In this document: positions 56,396 through 64,000 of the stretch, one piece after another | How positions within the stretch are numbered: position 1 is the stretch's first letter | Layout: the number at the start of each line of letters is the position of its first letter | Made by a program: the position numbers and the translations under genes | Source: Ramlibacter agri | GTDB lineage: Bacteria; Pseudomonadota; Gammaproteobacteria; Burkholderiales; Burkholderiaceae_C | Assembly: GCF_012927085.1 (NCBI RefSeq) | Contig: NZ_JABBFX010000003.1 | Span: forward strand, 186,001 to 250,000 | DNA length: 64,000 nt | Direction of reading: 5' to 3' | The notes under the pieces: generated by a model | Databases searched by the model: none | Told to the model about the DNA's origin: nothing | The model's input: only the letters and a program-made list of their open reading frames with translations

Positions 56396-58063
56396 CTAGT
56401 TGGTGCAGGTGTAGCTGGCCGCCGCGTTGATGTCCCCGCTGCCGTTGTACTTCGGCCAGGCCGGGTAGTCGCACAGCGGGCGCGTGCGGCCGTTGCTCGC
56501 CGCGTTGGCGTCGGCCGCGACCTGGCCGGCCGGCGCCACGCCGTTCTCCACCCAGTTCTCCAGCGCCGCCAGCGAGTCGTAACGGACGTTGTAGGCGCCG
56601 CTGCCATGGCCGTAGCCGGGCACTTCGTAGAATCTGATCGAGGCGGCGACCGCGTTGGCTCCCATCGCCGTCACGGCCCGGTGGTAGAACTCCTCCGAGG
56701 AGGCCGACGGAATCAGCGGATCGGCGAGGCCGTGCACGACGATGACCTTCCCGCCCTTGCTGGCGAAGGGCGTGAGGTTCGGGTTCACGTCCTGGCGCGA
56801 CGAGATGTATTTCTCGCGCTGCTGCACGAAGCCGTTGGCGTTCAGGTCGAACAGGAACGGGTTGTAGCTCGCATCCTGGTACACCCAGTACTTGGCGAAG
56901 GACTCGCCGATGTAGGTGGCGAAAGGCATGTTGGTGGCCGATGGCGTGGCCGGCGCGGCGGTGCCCATGGCCGGAATCACGCCGCCGTTGAAGATGTTGT
57001 AGGCCGGATAGGAATTGGTGCCGTTGGCGAGCGCATACGGAAAGCTCGTGCCGGTGGCGTAGGCCGCCGTGAAGCCGGTGATCTGCGCATCCGACAGGCA
57101 GCTGTCTCCGGTGTCCGCGCCACCCGGGCAGCGCAGCGTCTGTGGATCGAAGTGGCAGGCCGCCACGTTGCCGATGACGCCGTCGGCCGCGCCGTCGAGC
57201 GTGTCGCACGCGGCGATGACGGCGTTCGTGAGCAGCTTCTGCTTGTTGGCATTGGACCAGGCACCGGCCGCGCCCAGGGCCTGCGAACCCCGCACGTAGT
57301 TGGTGAGCATGGCCGTTAGCGACCAGGCCGGGTAGTAGGAGATCACGCCGTCGTACAGCTCGGGCCAGCGGTCGGCCACGTACAGCGCCTCGCGCCCGCC
57401 GCCGGAGCCGCCCGCCGAGTAGGTGCGCTTGGGCGCGCTGCCATAGCGCTGCTGGATCAGCTTCATCGCCACATCGCGCGTCTTGCGCAGCTGGTCGCCC
57501 AGGTAGTTCTCCAGCGCCTCGTCGTTCAGCGCGAAGCTTGCTTCGGCGGCGCTGCCGGTGTGGCCCGAGTCGCTGCCGAAGGCGGCGTAGCCGCGCGCCA
57601 GCGGCGTAGCCAGGCCCGCGGCGCCCGGCACGTTGCCCGAACCTTGCACGACGCTGCCGTCATAGCCGCCACCCATCAGGTGCATGGCCTTGCCGTTCCA
57701 GGTGGTCGGCAGCACGAGGGAGAACTGGATGGGAGGCGCCGTCTTGTCCACCGGCGCGATGGAGCCCGTGAGCTTGCAGTACTCACCCACGGCAGTGGTG
57801 CCACTGCCGCTGGGCGCGACCAGCGTGGCATCGGAAACGTTCGCGCCCGTGGTGGGCAGCGAGATGTCGCTGGCGTTGATCGCCACGCCCTTGAGCGCTG
57901 CACAGGCGTCGGCGGCGCTCAGCACCGGGGCGGGTGAAGGCGCCGGCGCGGACGCGCCATCGGAGCCGCCGCCGCAGCCCTGCAAGCTGGCGGCCGCGAA
58001 CAAGACGGCCAGGGAAGCGGTGCGCCGGACGGTGGTCCGGCGCGGAACTGGGAAAGGATGCAT
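56396..58063 (-). CDS. tannase/feruloyl-esterase family lipoprotein
   Basis: A 555-residue secreted esterase. The signal ends in the lipobox ASLQGC followed by a Gly/Ser/Ala/Pro linker, so it is likely anchored in the outer membrane. The catalytic Ser is in SAGGSGGGRE, Asp in HGLADPLIP and His in VPGYGHGSG. In the classical tannase family a disulfide joins Cys residues next to the Ser and the His; here both positions are Gly. The enzyme probably hydrolyses phenolic esters outside the cytoplasm. Start at 58063 (MHPFPVPRRTT), with GAAAGG upstream; a shared inverted-repeat operator lies 51-80 bases upstream. Confidence 0.88.
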   Translation of the reverse strand: MHPFPVPRRTTVRRTASLAVLFAAASLQGCGGGSDGASAPAPSPAPVLSAADACAALKGVAINASDISLPTTGANVSDATLVAPSGSGTTAVGEYCKLTGSIAPVDKTAPPIQFSLVLPTTWNGKAMHLMGGGYDGSVVQGSGNVPGAAGLATPLARGYAAFGSDSGHTGSAAEASFALNDEALENYLGDQLRKTRDVAMKLIQQRYGSAPKRTYSAGGSGGGREALYVADRWPELYDGVISYYPAWSLTAMLTNYVRGSQALGAAGAWSNANKQKLLTNAVIAACDTLDGAADGVIGNVAACHFDPQTLRCPGGADTGDSCLSDAQITGFTAAYATGTSFPYALANGTNSYPAYNIFNGGVIPAMGTAAPATPSATNMPFATYIGESFAKYWVYQDASYNPFLFDLNANGFVQQREKYISSRQDVNPNLTPFASKGGKVIVVHGLADPLIPSASSEEFYHRAVTAMGANAVAASIRFYEVPGYGHGSGAYNVRYDSLAALENWVENGVAPAGQVAADANAASNGRTRPLCDYPAWPKYNGSGDINAAASYTCTN

Positions 58064-58113
58064 CGCTGTTGTCTCCGGTAGTCGTTGGTGCGCCACGAAC
58101 TTACCGGCGGGAA

Positions 58114-58143
58114 GGGAGACGCGCAGTCCCCCGCGATGGAGAC
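58114..58143. promoter_or_regulatory. operator B: three GGAGAC/GTCCCC half-sites upstream of the tannase gene
   Basis: GGGAGAC (58114-58120), GTCCCC (58126-58131) and GGAGAC (58138-58143) alternate in orientation. The last two form GTCCCC-N6-GGAGAC, the same arrangement as at 59005-59022. It lies between the LuxR stop and the tannase start. Confidence 0.55.
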
Positions 58144-58156
58144 AGGAAGGCGCGCG

Positions 58157-58927
58157 TCAGGCCCGGCGGCCGCTGGCGAGCGCGAACAGCTCGTTGCGGT
58201 GATGGATGCCGAGACGGTCGAACGCGCGGTCGCGGTAGGTCTTGACGGTGCCGGGCGAGACGCCCAGGTCCGCCGCGATGCCGTCGTAGGTCCAGCCCTT
58301 GAGCATGCGTTCGCAGACGTCGCGCTCGCGGCGGGTGAGGCCGGCGAGCACCGTGTCGGCGGTGGGCGCGCCGCCACACAGCGACAGGTGCCGCTGGACG
58401 CAGGACAGCAGCAGGCCGGCGGCGCTGCCGACCAGGTCGATCTCCTCGTCGCTGAATCGCGGCAGCTCCTCGTGCCGGTACAGGTTCACCGCGAGCAGGC
58501 CCTCGTCCCTGGCCCGGCAGACGATCGACAGGCGTTCGCGCAGCCCATGGCGGGTGTAGATGCGCTCGCGATGCTGGCGCGGGATCTCGTGCGCATGCCA
58601 GTGCACCAGGACCTGCCGCTGGTCCTGCACCTGTTCGCGCGCGGCCAGGAAGGTCTGGTCGGAGCGGTACAGGCTGGTGCGGTATTCGTGCCAGGACTCC
58701 GCCGTGTGGTCGGGGGCGCGATAGCTGCCGGAGGCCGGCATGTCGGGCGGCGCGTCGTCGTGCAGGCGGAACACGGACCACCAGGAGACGGGCAGCCAGC
58801 GGTTCAACTGGGCGAGCGCGCCCTGCGCGAAACCGGCGTCGCCGATGCAGCCGACCACGCCGGCGAAGGCTTCGACGGCGCGCTCGCCGGCGACCGCGGC
58901 CTGGTGGGTGACGGGAATGAGCTGCAT
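58157..58927 (-). CDS. LuxR-type transcriptional regulator
   Basis: A 256-residue regulator. The C-terminal LuxR helix-turn-helix is LTRRERDVCERMLKGWTYDGIAADLGVSPGTVKTYRDRAFDRLGIHHRNELFAL. The N-terminal ~170 residues resemble a GAF/autoinducer-like sensing domain without recognisable acyl-homoserine-lactone signature residues. It sits between the tannase gene (same strand, downstream) and the Bug/acyl-CoA-synthetase operon (divergent). The shared motif on both sides suggests it controls both (inference). Confidence 0.92.
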   Translation of the reverse strand: MQLIPVTHQAAVAGERAVEAFAGVVGCIGDAGFAQGALAQLNRWLPVSWWSVFRLHDDAPPDMPASGSYRAPDHTAESWHEYRTSLYRSDQTFLAAREQVQDQRQVLVHWHAHEIPRQHRERIYTRHGLRERLSIVCRARDEGLLAVNLYRHEELPRFSDEEIDLVGSAAGLLLSCVQRHLSLCGGAPTADTVLAGLTRRERDVCERMLKGWTYDGIAADLGVSPGTVKTYRDRAFDRLGIHHRNELFALASGRRA

Positions 58928-58940
58928 GGCGCAACAAACA

Positions 58941-58958
58941 GGACTGTATGGACTGTAG
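58941..58958. repeat. tandem 9-base direct repeat upstream of the LuxR gene
   Basis: GGACTGTAT is followed directly by GGACTGTAG, 14 bases upstream of the LuxR start codon. Position suggests a promoter element or a regulator contact; no further copies seen. Confidence 0.4.
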
Positions 58959-59004
58959 GCGGCGGCCGGCCGCCGCGCGCAGCGGGTTTTCCCGCGGTGC
59001 CGCT

Positions 59005-59022
59005 GTCCCCATCGCAGGAGAC
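59005..59022. promoter_or_regulatory. operator A: GTCCCC-N6-GGAGAC upstream of the Bug operon
   Basis: GTCCCC (59005-59010), a 6-base spacer and GGAGAC (59017-59022) lie 51 bases before the Bug ATG. The flanks (CGC before, AGGA after) are also shared with operator B. It is too far from the start codon to be a ribosome site. Confidence 0.55.
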
Positions 59023-59072
59023 AGGAGAACGGCTCGTCTTGCCCAAACTCGCCCCATCAAGGAGACCTGACG

Positions 59073-60053
59073 ATGAAACTTTCCCGCCGCCGCCTGCTGG
59101 CCGCCGCTGCCATCCCCGCCTTCACGGTCCTGCCGCGGCTCGCGCGTGCGCAGGGCTTTCCCGAGCGCACCCTCCGGCTCGTGGTCGGCTACGCACCTGG
59201 CACTGCGCCGGACGTGCTGGCGCGCCTGCTGGCGCAGCGCATGGGTGAATTGCTGAAGCAGCAGGTGGTGGTCGACAACAAGGCCGGCGCTGGCGGGCAG
59301 ATCGCCGCGCAGATGGTCGCGAAGGCCGCACCGGACGGCTACACGCTGCTGCTGGGGGAGGTCGGCTCCATCTCGATCGCGCCGGCCGCCTTCAGCAAGC
59401 TGGCCTATGACCCGCCGCGCGAACTGGCGGGCATCAGCGAAGTGGCGCAGGTGGATTTCCTGCTGACCGTGCCGGCTAATGCGCATTACCAGACCGTCGC
59501 CGAGTTCGCCGCCGCGATGCGGGCGAAGCCGGGCAAGGTGAACTTCGGAACCTTCGGCGCCGGCACCTCCGGCCACTTCGGTGCGGAACTGCTTGGCGAA
59601 GCGGCAGGCTTCAAGGTGGAGCCCGTGCACTATCGCTCCACCGGCGATGCCATCAGTGCCATCCTGGCCGGCGACGTGGCGGCGGTGTTCGCCTCCACCG
59701 CGCTCGGCGCGGCGCAGATCAAGGGCGGCAAGATGCGTGCGCTGGCCACGACCGCGCCGCAGCGCTCCCCGCTGCTGCCGCAGGTGCCGACGATGGCGGA
59801 AGCCGGCTACCCGAAGATCGACATCTCCTCCTGGTTCGCGCTGATGGCGCCGCAGGGGACACCGGCGGCGGTGCTGGACATGCTGAACCGCCAGGCGGCC
59901 GCGGCCGTGCAATCGCCCGACACCAAAGCCAGGCTCGTCGAGGCCGGCTTCAGCGTGGCCGGCACCAGCCGCGCCGACACCGACAGGATGCTGCGCTCCG
60001 AGGCATCCCGCTGGGCTGCTGTGGTGAAGGCGTCCGGCTTCCGCGGCGATTGA
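59073..60053 (+). CDS. TTT/Bug-family periplasmic substrate-binding protein
   Basis: A 326-residue exported binding protein with a twin-arginine-like leader (MKLSRRRLLAAAAIPAFTVL) and Bug motifs FPERTLRLVVGYAPGTAPDVLAR, DNKAGAGGQIAAQM and PVHYRSTGDAISAILAG. AAGGAGACC lies upstream of the ATG. It is the first gene of an operon with an acyl-CoA synthetase and an enoyl-CoA hydratase and probably captures the acid that the synthetase activates. Confidence 0.93.
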   Translation: MKLSRRRLLAAAAIPAFTVLPRLARAQGFPERTLRLVVGYAPGTAPDVLARLLAQRMGELLKQQVVVDNKAGAGGQIAAQMVAKAAPDGYTLLLGEVGSISIAPAAFSKLAYDPPRELAGISEVAQVDFLLTVPANAHYQTVAEFAAAMRAKPGKVNFGTFGAGTSGHFGAELLGEAAGFKVEPVHYRSTGDAISAILAGDVAAVFASTALGAAQIKGGKMRALATTAPQRSPLLPQVPTMAEAGYPKIDISSWFALMAPQGTPAAVLDMLNRQAAAAVQSPDTKARLVEAGFSVAGTSRADTDRMLRSEASRWAAVVKASGFRGD

Positions 60054-60061
60054 TCCAGGCG

Positions 60062-61888
60062 ATGCAAGGAGAATCCATACGCAGCGCGCAGGACGTCGCG
60101 CGGATCGAGGCGCGGCCTTACGCCGCGTTCATGCCGCATGCGAACGTGTACGAAGCCTTGTGCGCCGCCGCGTCGCTGCACCCCGATCGCAAGGCGCTGA
60201 GCTTCATCGTGGATGCGGACCTGGCGTCGCCGCCGAGGACGTGGACGTATGCCGAACTGCTGGCGGACATTCGCCGCACCGCCAACTTGTTCAGCGCGCT
60301 GGTGCCGGGGGAGGAGCCGCGCATCGCGATGCTGCTGCCGGCGATCCCGGAAGCCTATCTCGCGGTGTGGGGGGGCGAGACGGCCGGCGTGGTGTGCCCG
60401 ATCAACTTCATGCTGGATGCGGCTCACATCGCCGAGCTCGTGCGGGCGGCGGGCTGCAACATCCTGGTGACGCTGGGGCCGCACCCGGACCTGGACATCT
60501 GGTCGCGCATGCCCGCGCTGCTGCAGCAATGCCCGGGCCTGCGCCACGTGCTGGCAGTGGGCGGCGCGCCGGGACAAGGTGACTTCATGGCGGCCGTGCA
60601 CGCCCGGCAAGGCGCGTGGCTGGAGCAGCCCGCGCCACGGGGCCCTGCGCAGCTCGCCGCGCTGTACCACACCGGTGGCACCACAGGCGCGCCCAAGCTG
60701 GCGCAGCACACGCACGGCAACCAGCTGCATTCGGCGTGGGCGGCAGCGCAGATGTACGCGATGGACGAGCGCGACGTCATCCTCAACGGGTTCCCGATGT
60801 TCCACGTCGCCGGCGCCTTCGTGTTCGGGCTGTCCGCCTTGCTGAGCGGCGCGGAAGTGGTGCTGCCCACGCTGCTGGGGCTGCGCAATCCGGCCTTCGT
60901 TCCACGCTACTGGCAGTTCGTGGAGCGCCATCGCGTGAGCCTGCTGGCCGCGGTGCCGACGGTGATCGCCACGTTGCTGGGCGTGGAGCCCGGCGCGGCC
61001 AGCACGAAGAGCGTGCGGGCGCTCCTCACCGGCGGCTCGCCGCTGCCCAACGAGCTGGCGGCATCGTTCGAGCACAGGTACGGCTTGCCCGTGCGCAACA
61101 TCCTGGGCATGACCGAGTGCGCGGGCGTGGTCAGCATCGAACCCTTCCTGGCGCCGCGCACCGCCGGCTCCTGCGGCATTCCCTTGCCGTTCACCGAGGT
61201 GAAGGCGGTGGCGGCGGACGGCCGCGACTGCGCGCCCGGCGAGACCGGCATCCTGCGGCTGCGCGGCCCCAACGTCGGGCCTGGCTACACCGACCAGCGG
61301 CGCAACGCCGGAACCTTCACCGAAGACGGCTGGCTCATCACCGGCGACATCGGCCACGTCGACGCCGGACGCCGGGTGTTCGTGACCGGCCGCGCCAAGG
61401 ACGTCATCATCCGCGGCGCCCACAACATCGATCCGCAGCTGATCGAGGAGGCCTTGCTGCAGCATCCGGACGTGCTGATGGCCGCGGCCGTGGGCGAGCC
61501 GGACGAGTACGCGGGCGAGTTGCCCGTGGCTTTCGTTTCGCTGCGGCCGGGGGCGCACGCCGATGCGGCGGCCTTGTCCGCCTTCGCCAACGAGCGCATC
61601 CCCGAGCGGGCCGCGTATCCCAAGCGCATCTCGATCCTGCCCGCCATCCCGGTGACGGCGGTCGGCAAGGTCTACAAGCCGCGCCTGCGGGCGCTGGCCT
61701 GCGAAACGGTGCTCAGGGAGCGCCTGCAGCGCGCCGGCCTGGACGGCGGCGTTGCGGTGGCCGTGGTGGAAACGGCCCGTGGCATCGCGGCACGCTTCCA
61801 GGTGCGAAGTGACGGTGCACAGAAGCAGCAGATCGCCGAGCTGATGCGTTCCTTCGCGATCGAATACACGGTGGGGTCCGAGGCATGA
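60062..61888 (+). CDS. AMP-forming acyl-CoA synthetase
   Basis: A 608-residue adenylating enzyme. The P-loop is YHTGGTTGAPKLAQHTH, the ATP/acyl motif NILGMTECAG, then DGWLITGDIGHVD and a C-terminal KVYKPRLR with the catalytic Lys. It makes an acyl- or aroyl-CoA from the free acid. The start is uncertain: TTG at 60050 overlaps the Bug stop (TTGA), and ATG at 60062 is used here. It is followed with a four-base overlap by an enoyl-CoA hydratase gene, an arrangement seen for phenylpropanoid (feruloyl-CoA) degradation; with the tannase-type esterase nearby, a hydroxycinnamate-like acid is a reasonable guess. Confidence 0.9.
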   Translation: MQGESIRSAQDVARIEARPYAAFMPHANVYEALCAAASLHPDRKALSFIVDADLASPPRTWTYAELLADIRRTANLFSALVPGEEPRIAMLLPAIPEAYLAVWGGETAGVVCPINFMLDAAHIAELVRAAGCNILVTLGPHPDLDIWSRMPALLQQCPGLRHVLAVGGAPGQGDFMAAVHARQGAWLEQPAPRGPAQLAALYHTGGTTGAPKLAQHTHGNQLHSAWAAAQMYAMDERDVILNGFPMFHVAGAFVFGLSALLSGAEVVLPTLLGLRNPAFVPRYWQFVERHRVSLLAAVPTVIATLLGVEPGAASTKSVRALLTGGSPLPNELAASFEHRYGLPVRNILGMTECAGVVSIEPFLAPRTAGSCGIPLPFTEVKAVAADGRDCAPGETGILRLRGPNVGPGYTDQRRNAGTFTEDGWLITGDIGHVDAGRRVFVTGRAKDVIIRGAHNIDPQLIEEALLQHPDVLMAAAVGEPDEYAGELPVAFVSLRPGAHADAAALSAFANERIPERAAYPKRISILPAIPVTAVGKVYKPRLRALACETVLRERLQRAGLDGGVAVAVVETARGIAARFQVRSDGAQKQQIAELMRSFAIEYTVGSEA

Positions 61889-62754
61889 GCCCGCCGGGCC
61901 GCCCCAAGGGCGAATACCGCAGTGCGCAGCACGGAGCTTACCCAGTGAACGCGCCGGTCCGGATGGATGTCGAAGGCGCGGTCGCTACGATCACGCTGGA
62001 CGCACCTGCCACGCGCAATGCGCTCACGCCACAGATGCTGTGCCTGCTCGCGGACACGGTGAAGGCCTTCGCGGCGGACGAGGCCTTGCGCGTGGCCATC
62101 ATCACGGGCGCCGGCGACCGCGCCTTCTGTGCCGGCGGCGACCTCGCGCGGACCTTGCCGCTCATGAGCGGCGCCCGCGCCTCCGAAGATGCCTGGGACC
62201 GGCGCCTGCTGGAGGATCCGGAGGTGCTGGCGGCCTCCGGGCTGCGTGACTTTCCGTTGGACAAGCCCGTGATCGCCGCGATCAACGGCGCCTGCATGGC
62301 CGCGGGCTTCGAGCTGATGCTGGGGACCGACCTCCGGCTCTGCGCGGAGCACGCGAGCTTTGCGTTGCCGGAGGTGAAGCGGGGGCTGATCCCGTTTGCC
62401 GGCTCGCTGGCGCGGCTGCCGCGGCAGGTGCCTTACTGCGTCGCGATGGAATGGCTGCTGACCGGCGAAGCCTTCCCGGCGGCCGACGCGCTGCGCATGG
62501 GGCTGGTGAACCGCGTCCTGCCGGCTGCGGAGCTGATGCCGGCGGCGCGTGCGCTCGCGCGGGGCATTGCCGCCAACGGGCCGGTGGCCGTGCGTGCCAT
62601 CAAGCGCACCGTGTCCGGTTCGAGCGGCCGTCCGCTGGAGGAAGCCTTCGCACTGGAGAACACGGCGAAGGCGGAAGTGATGGACAGCGAAGACGCGCGC
62701 GAAGGTCCGCGCGCCTTCATGGAGAAGCGGCCGCCGGTATTCCGCGGCCGCTGA
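61885..62754 (+). CDS. enoyl-CoA hydratase/isomerase-family protein
   Basis: A 289-residue crotonase-fold enzyme. The oxyanion-hole segments are AFCAGGDLA and NGACMAAGFELMLGTDLRLCAE, followed by SFALPEVKRGLIPFAGSLARLPR with the catalytic acid region. The first ~20 residues (S-P-P-G-R-P-K-G-E-Y-R-S-A-Q-H) are not part of the crotonase fold. Later starts at GTG 61945 or ATG 61963 would remove them. The ATG at 61885 overlaps the synthetase stop (ATGA). It probably hydrates the unsaturated CoA ester made upstream. Confidence 0.92.
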   Translation: MSPPGRPKGEYRSAQHGAYPVNAPVRMDVEGAVATITLDAPATRNALTPQMLCLLADTVKAFAADEALRVAIITGAGDRAFCAGGDLARTLPLMSGARASEDAWDRRLLEDPEVLAASGLRDFPLDKPVIAAINGACMAAGFELMLGTDLRLCAEHASFALPEVKRGLIPFAGSLARLPRQVPYCVAMEWLLTGEAFPAADALRMGLVNRVLPAAELMPAARALARGIAANGPVAVRAIKRTVSGSSGRPLEEAFALENTAKAEVMDSEDAREGPRAFMEKRPPVFRGR

Positions 62755-62760
62755 CGCCCG

Positions 62761-63948
62761 TCAGAGCACTTCCACCACCACTGCCGCGCCCATGTCTCCG
62801 GCCGCGCAGCCGGTGAACAGGCCCACGCCGCCGCCTTGCAGCACCAGCGCCTGCGCCAGCTCCGCGATGGCGCGCAGGCCGGTCGGCGCCTGCGGGTGGC
62901 CGTAGATCAGGCTGCAGCCCAGCGGGTTCATGCGCTCCAGCGGAAAGCCCGTCTCGCGGGCCAGCCACAGGTCGTTGACGGCGAAGGGGTTGTGCGTCGT
63001 CACGACCTTCAGGTCGCCGACCTGCTTGCCCGCGGCGGCAAGCGCCTTGTGAGCGGCGAGCGCGGGCGCCTTGGGCATGCGGCCCTTCTCGGCGCGCGCG
63101 AAGCCGGCGGACAGCAGGCGCAGAACCGGCTGGCCATCGGCATAGCGCCGCGCCTTCTCGCGCGAAGTGACGATGGCGCCGGCCGCGCCGTCGGCGGGAT
63201 GCGTCTGCGTGCCGGGGGTGATCGCACCACCGGGCTTGGCGGGTGACAGCCTGGCCAGGCCGGCGGCGCTGTAGTCGCTGATGCCTTCATCGGCTTCGAG
63301 CACGGTGCGCGACTTGCGCGACTCGATGACGATCGGACGGAAGTAGCGCTTCTGCAGCGCGCGGCCGTCCTTCAGCGCGTCCTGGTACTGCGAATAGCGC
63401 AGCAAGGTGAGCTCGTCGCATTGCTCGCGCGTGAAGCCGCCGTCGGTGGCCGTGCATTCCGCCGTGTACAGCATGGACTCCGCCGTCCACGGGTCGGCGG
63501 CAAAGGAATCCAGCACCCAGTGCGTCGTCTGCGGCGCGCCGCCCATGGAGGCGCTGCGCGGGTAGACCAGCAGCGGGCCGTTGCTGGTGCGATCGGCCGT
63601 CACCACCAGCTGCGTGTCGCCGCCACCGAGCTGCGTCGCCGCGGCGGCATTGGCGAGGCAGGCGACTGCAGTGGCGCAGGCCTGCGCGATGGCGGGGCCG
63701 CCGATGCCGGTCATGCCCAGGCGGGCCGCGATCCACGGCGGCGCATAGAAGGTGTTGGGCTGCGGGATGGTGGTGCCGAAGACGATCTGCGCGGTCTCGG
63801 CCGGATCGTAGGAAGCCGCGGCGAGGGCATCGCGCGTGACCTGCGTGGCGAGGTCCAGCGCCGACACGTCGGCCGCAGCGCCTTGCCAGCGGATGAAGGG
63901 CGAGCTCCAGAGGAGCGGCACGGGGATGAAGGCGTCGTCGAAGCGCAT
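62761..63948 (-). CDS. thiolase-family protein
   Basis: A 395-residue condensing-type enzyme. The nucleophile Cys is in IAQACATAVACLANA (Cys-91), His in THNPFAVND, His in GCSLIYGHPQAPTGLRAIAEL, and the second Cys in FTGCAAGDMG. All four thiolase landmarks are present. It would cleave a 3-oxoacyl-CoA to acetyl-CoA and a shortened acyl-CoA. It converges with the enoyl-CoA hydratase gene (6-base gap) and lies 17 bases downstream of another minus-strand gene. It could complete a beta-oxidation-like route with the neighbouring synthetase and hydratase. Confidence 0.92.
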   Translation of the reverse strand: MRFDDAFIPVPLLWSSPFIRWQGAAADVSALDLATQVTRDALAAASYDPAETAQIVFGTTIPQPNTFYAPPWIAARLGMTGIGGPAIAQACATAVACLANAAAATQLGGGDTQLVVTADRTSNGPLLVYPRSASMGGAPQTTHWVLDSFAADPWTAESMLYTAECTATDGGFTREQCDELTLLRYSQYQDALKDGRALQKRYFRPIVIESRKSRTVLEADEGISDYSAAGLARLSPAKPGGAITPGTQTHPADGAAGAIVTSREKARRYADGQPVLRLLSAGFARAEKGRMPKAPALAAHKALAAAGKQVGDLKVVTTHNPFAVNDLWLARETGFPLERMNPLGCSLIYGHPQAPTGLRAIAELAQALVLQGGGVGLFTGCAAGDMGAAVVVEVL

Positions 63949-63965
63949 GAAGGAGGTCCTGAGGT

Positions 63966-64000
63966 TCAGAGCGCGACCACCCGCGGGTCGGGCTGGTTCG
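63966..64000 (-). CDS. last codons of a gene entering from the right edge
   Basis: Reading leftwards from the window edge gives ...NQPDPRVVAL and a TGA at 63966-63968. It lies 17 bases upstream of the thiolase ATG on the same strand, so it probably belongs to the same operon. Too short to name. Confidence 0.5.
   Translation of the reverse strand, partial: NQPDPRVVAL

Noticed and set aside
1..64000. CRISPR arrays, rRNA or tRNA genes, prophage modules
   Set aside because: I looked for regularly spaced repeats, rRNA-like conserved stretches, cloverleaf signals and structural phage genes and saw none.

Overview
The window is about 64 kb of GC-rich bacterial chromosome. Codons are strongly biased to G/C in third position, which produces very long antisense shadow reading frames. 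Gene content points to a betaproteobacterium of the order Burkholderiales, probably Comamonadaceae such as Ramlibacter or Variovorax. The main reasons are six scattered tripartite-tricarboxylate-transporter (TTT/Bug) substrate-binding proteins, many LysR regulators divergent from small catabolic operons, and CaiB/BaiF, RraA, SMP-30 and FAH-type enzymes. This assignment is inference; no rRNA or other phylogenetic marker is present.

Layout. 0-13.3 kb: the end of a secreted Ig-domain protein; a LysR regulator divergent from an FAD-dependent reductase; a run of lactonase, FAH hydrolase, cyclase and NMT1-type ABC transporter genes; a Bug protein; a META-MliC lipoprotein; and the glutathione-dependent formaldehyde pair (frmA, fghA). 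13.3-18 kb: a small membrane protein, a DHA2-type MFS pump, an SDR, a probable outer-membrane protein and a 3-hydroxyisobutyrate-dehydrogenase-like enzyme. 18-21.2 kb: an accessory pocket of lower GC with an unknown protein, a PD-(D/E)XK restriction endonuclease and a GIY-YIG-like protein, with related palindromic intergenic elements at its ends. 21.3-24.1 kb: two secreted proteins of unknown role, one with an HEMKH motif and one built of short G-x-D-x-Y repeats. 24.2-28.4 kb: GntR regulator, RraA-type aldolase, D-2-hydroxyacid dehydrogenase and Bug protein, then a deletion scar left from a former divergent gene pair.

28.5-35 kb: a Tat-exported amidohydrolase, then a minus-strand operon (M14-type amidase/peptidase, PhyH-type dioxygenase, aberrant SHMT paralogue, Bug protein) divergent from an Lrp/AsnC regulator. 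I read this as a pathway for an unidentified amino-acid derivative. 35-44 kb: AraC/SDR pair, DNA polymerase II (polB), an S33 peptidase, a PepSY / COG4705-like membrane protein / small secreted protein cluster, a dienelactone hydrolase and a conserved small protein. 44-51.3 kb: a LysR-controlled divergent locus. One side encodes an HMG-CoA-lyase homologue, a CoA transferase, a Bug protein and an AbrB-family transporter; the other encodes the LysR and a single-chain aconitase-like hydratase with its swivel domain first. Together these fit degradation of a branched unsaturated di- or tricarboxylic acid.

51.3-53.1 kb: a second, lower-GC pocket with a broken small gene, an IS1-like transposase remnant and a two-TM protein. 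53-64 kb: a LysR/Bug/amidohydrolase unit with a T-N11-A operator, then a LuxR-type regulator flanked by a tannase/feruloyl-esterase lipoprotein and a Bug / acyl-CoA synthetase / enoyl-CoA hydratase operon. Both flanking promoters carry the same inverted-repeat motif. A thiolase-family gene and the last codons of another gene close the window.

All functional names come from motif recognition in the translated sequence; no database search was run.
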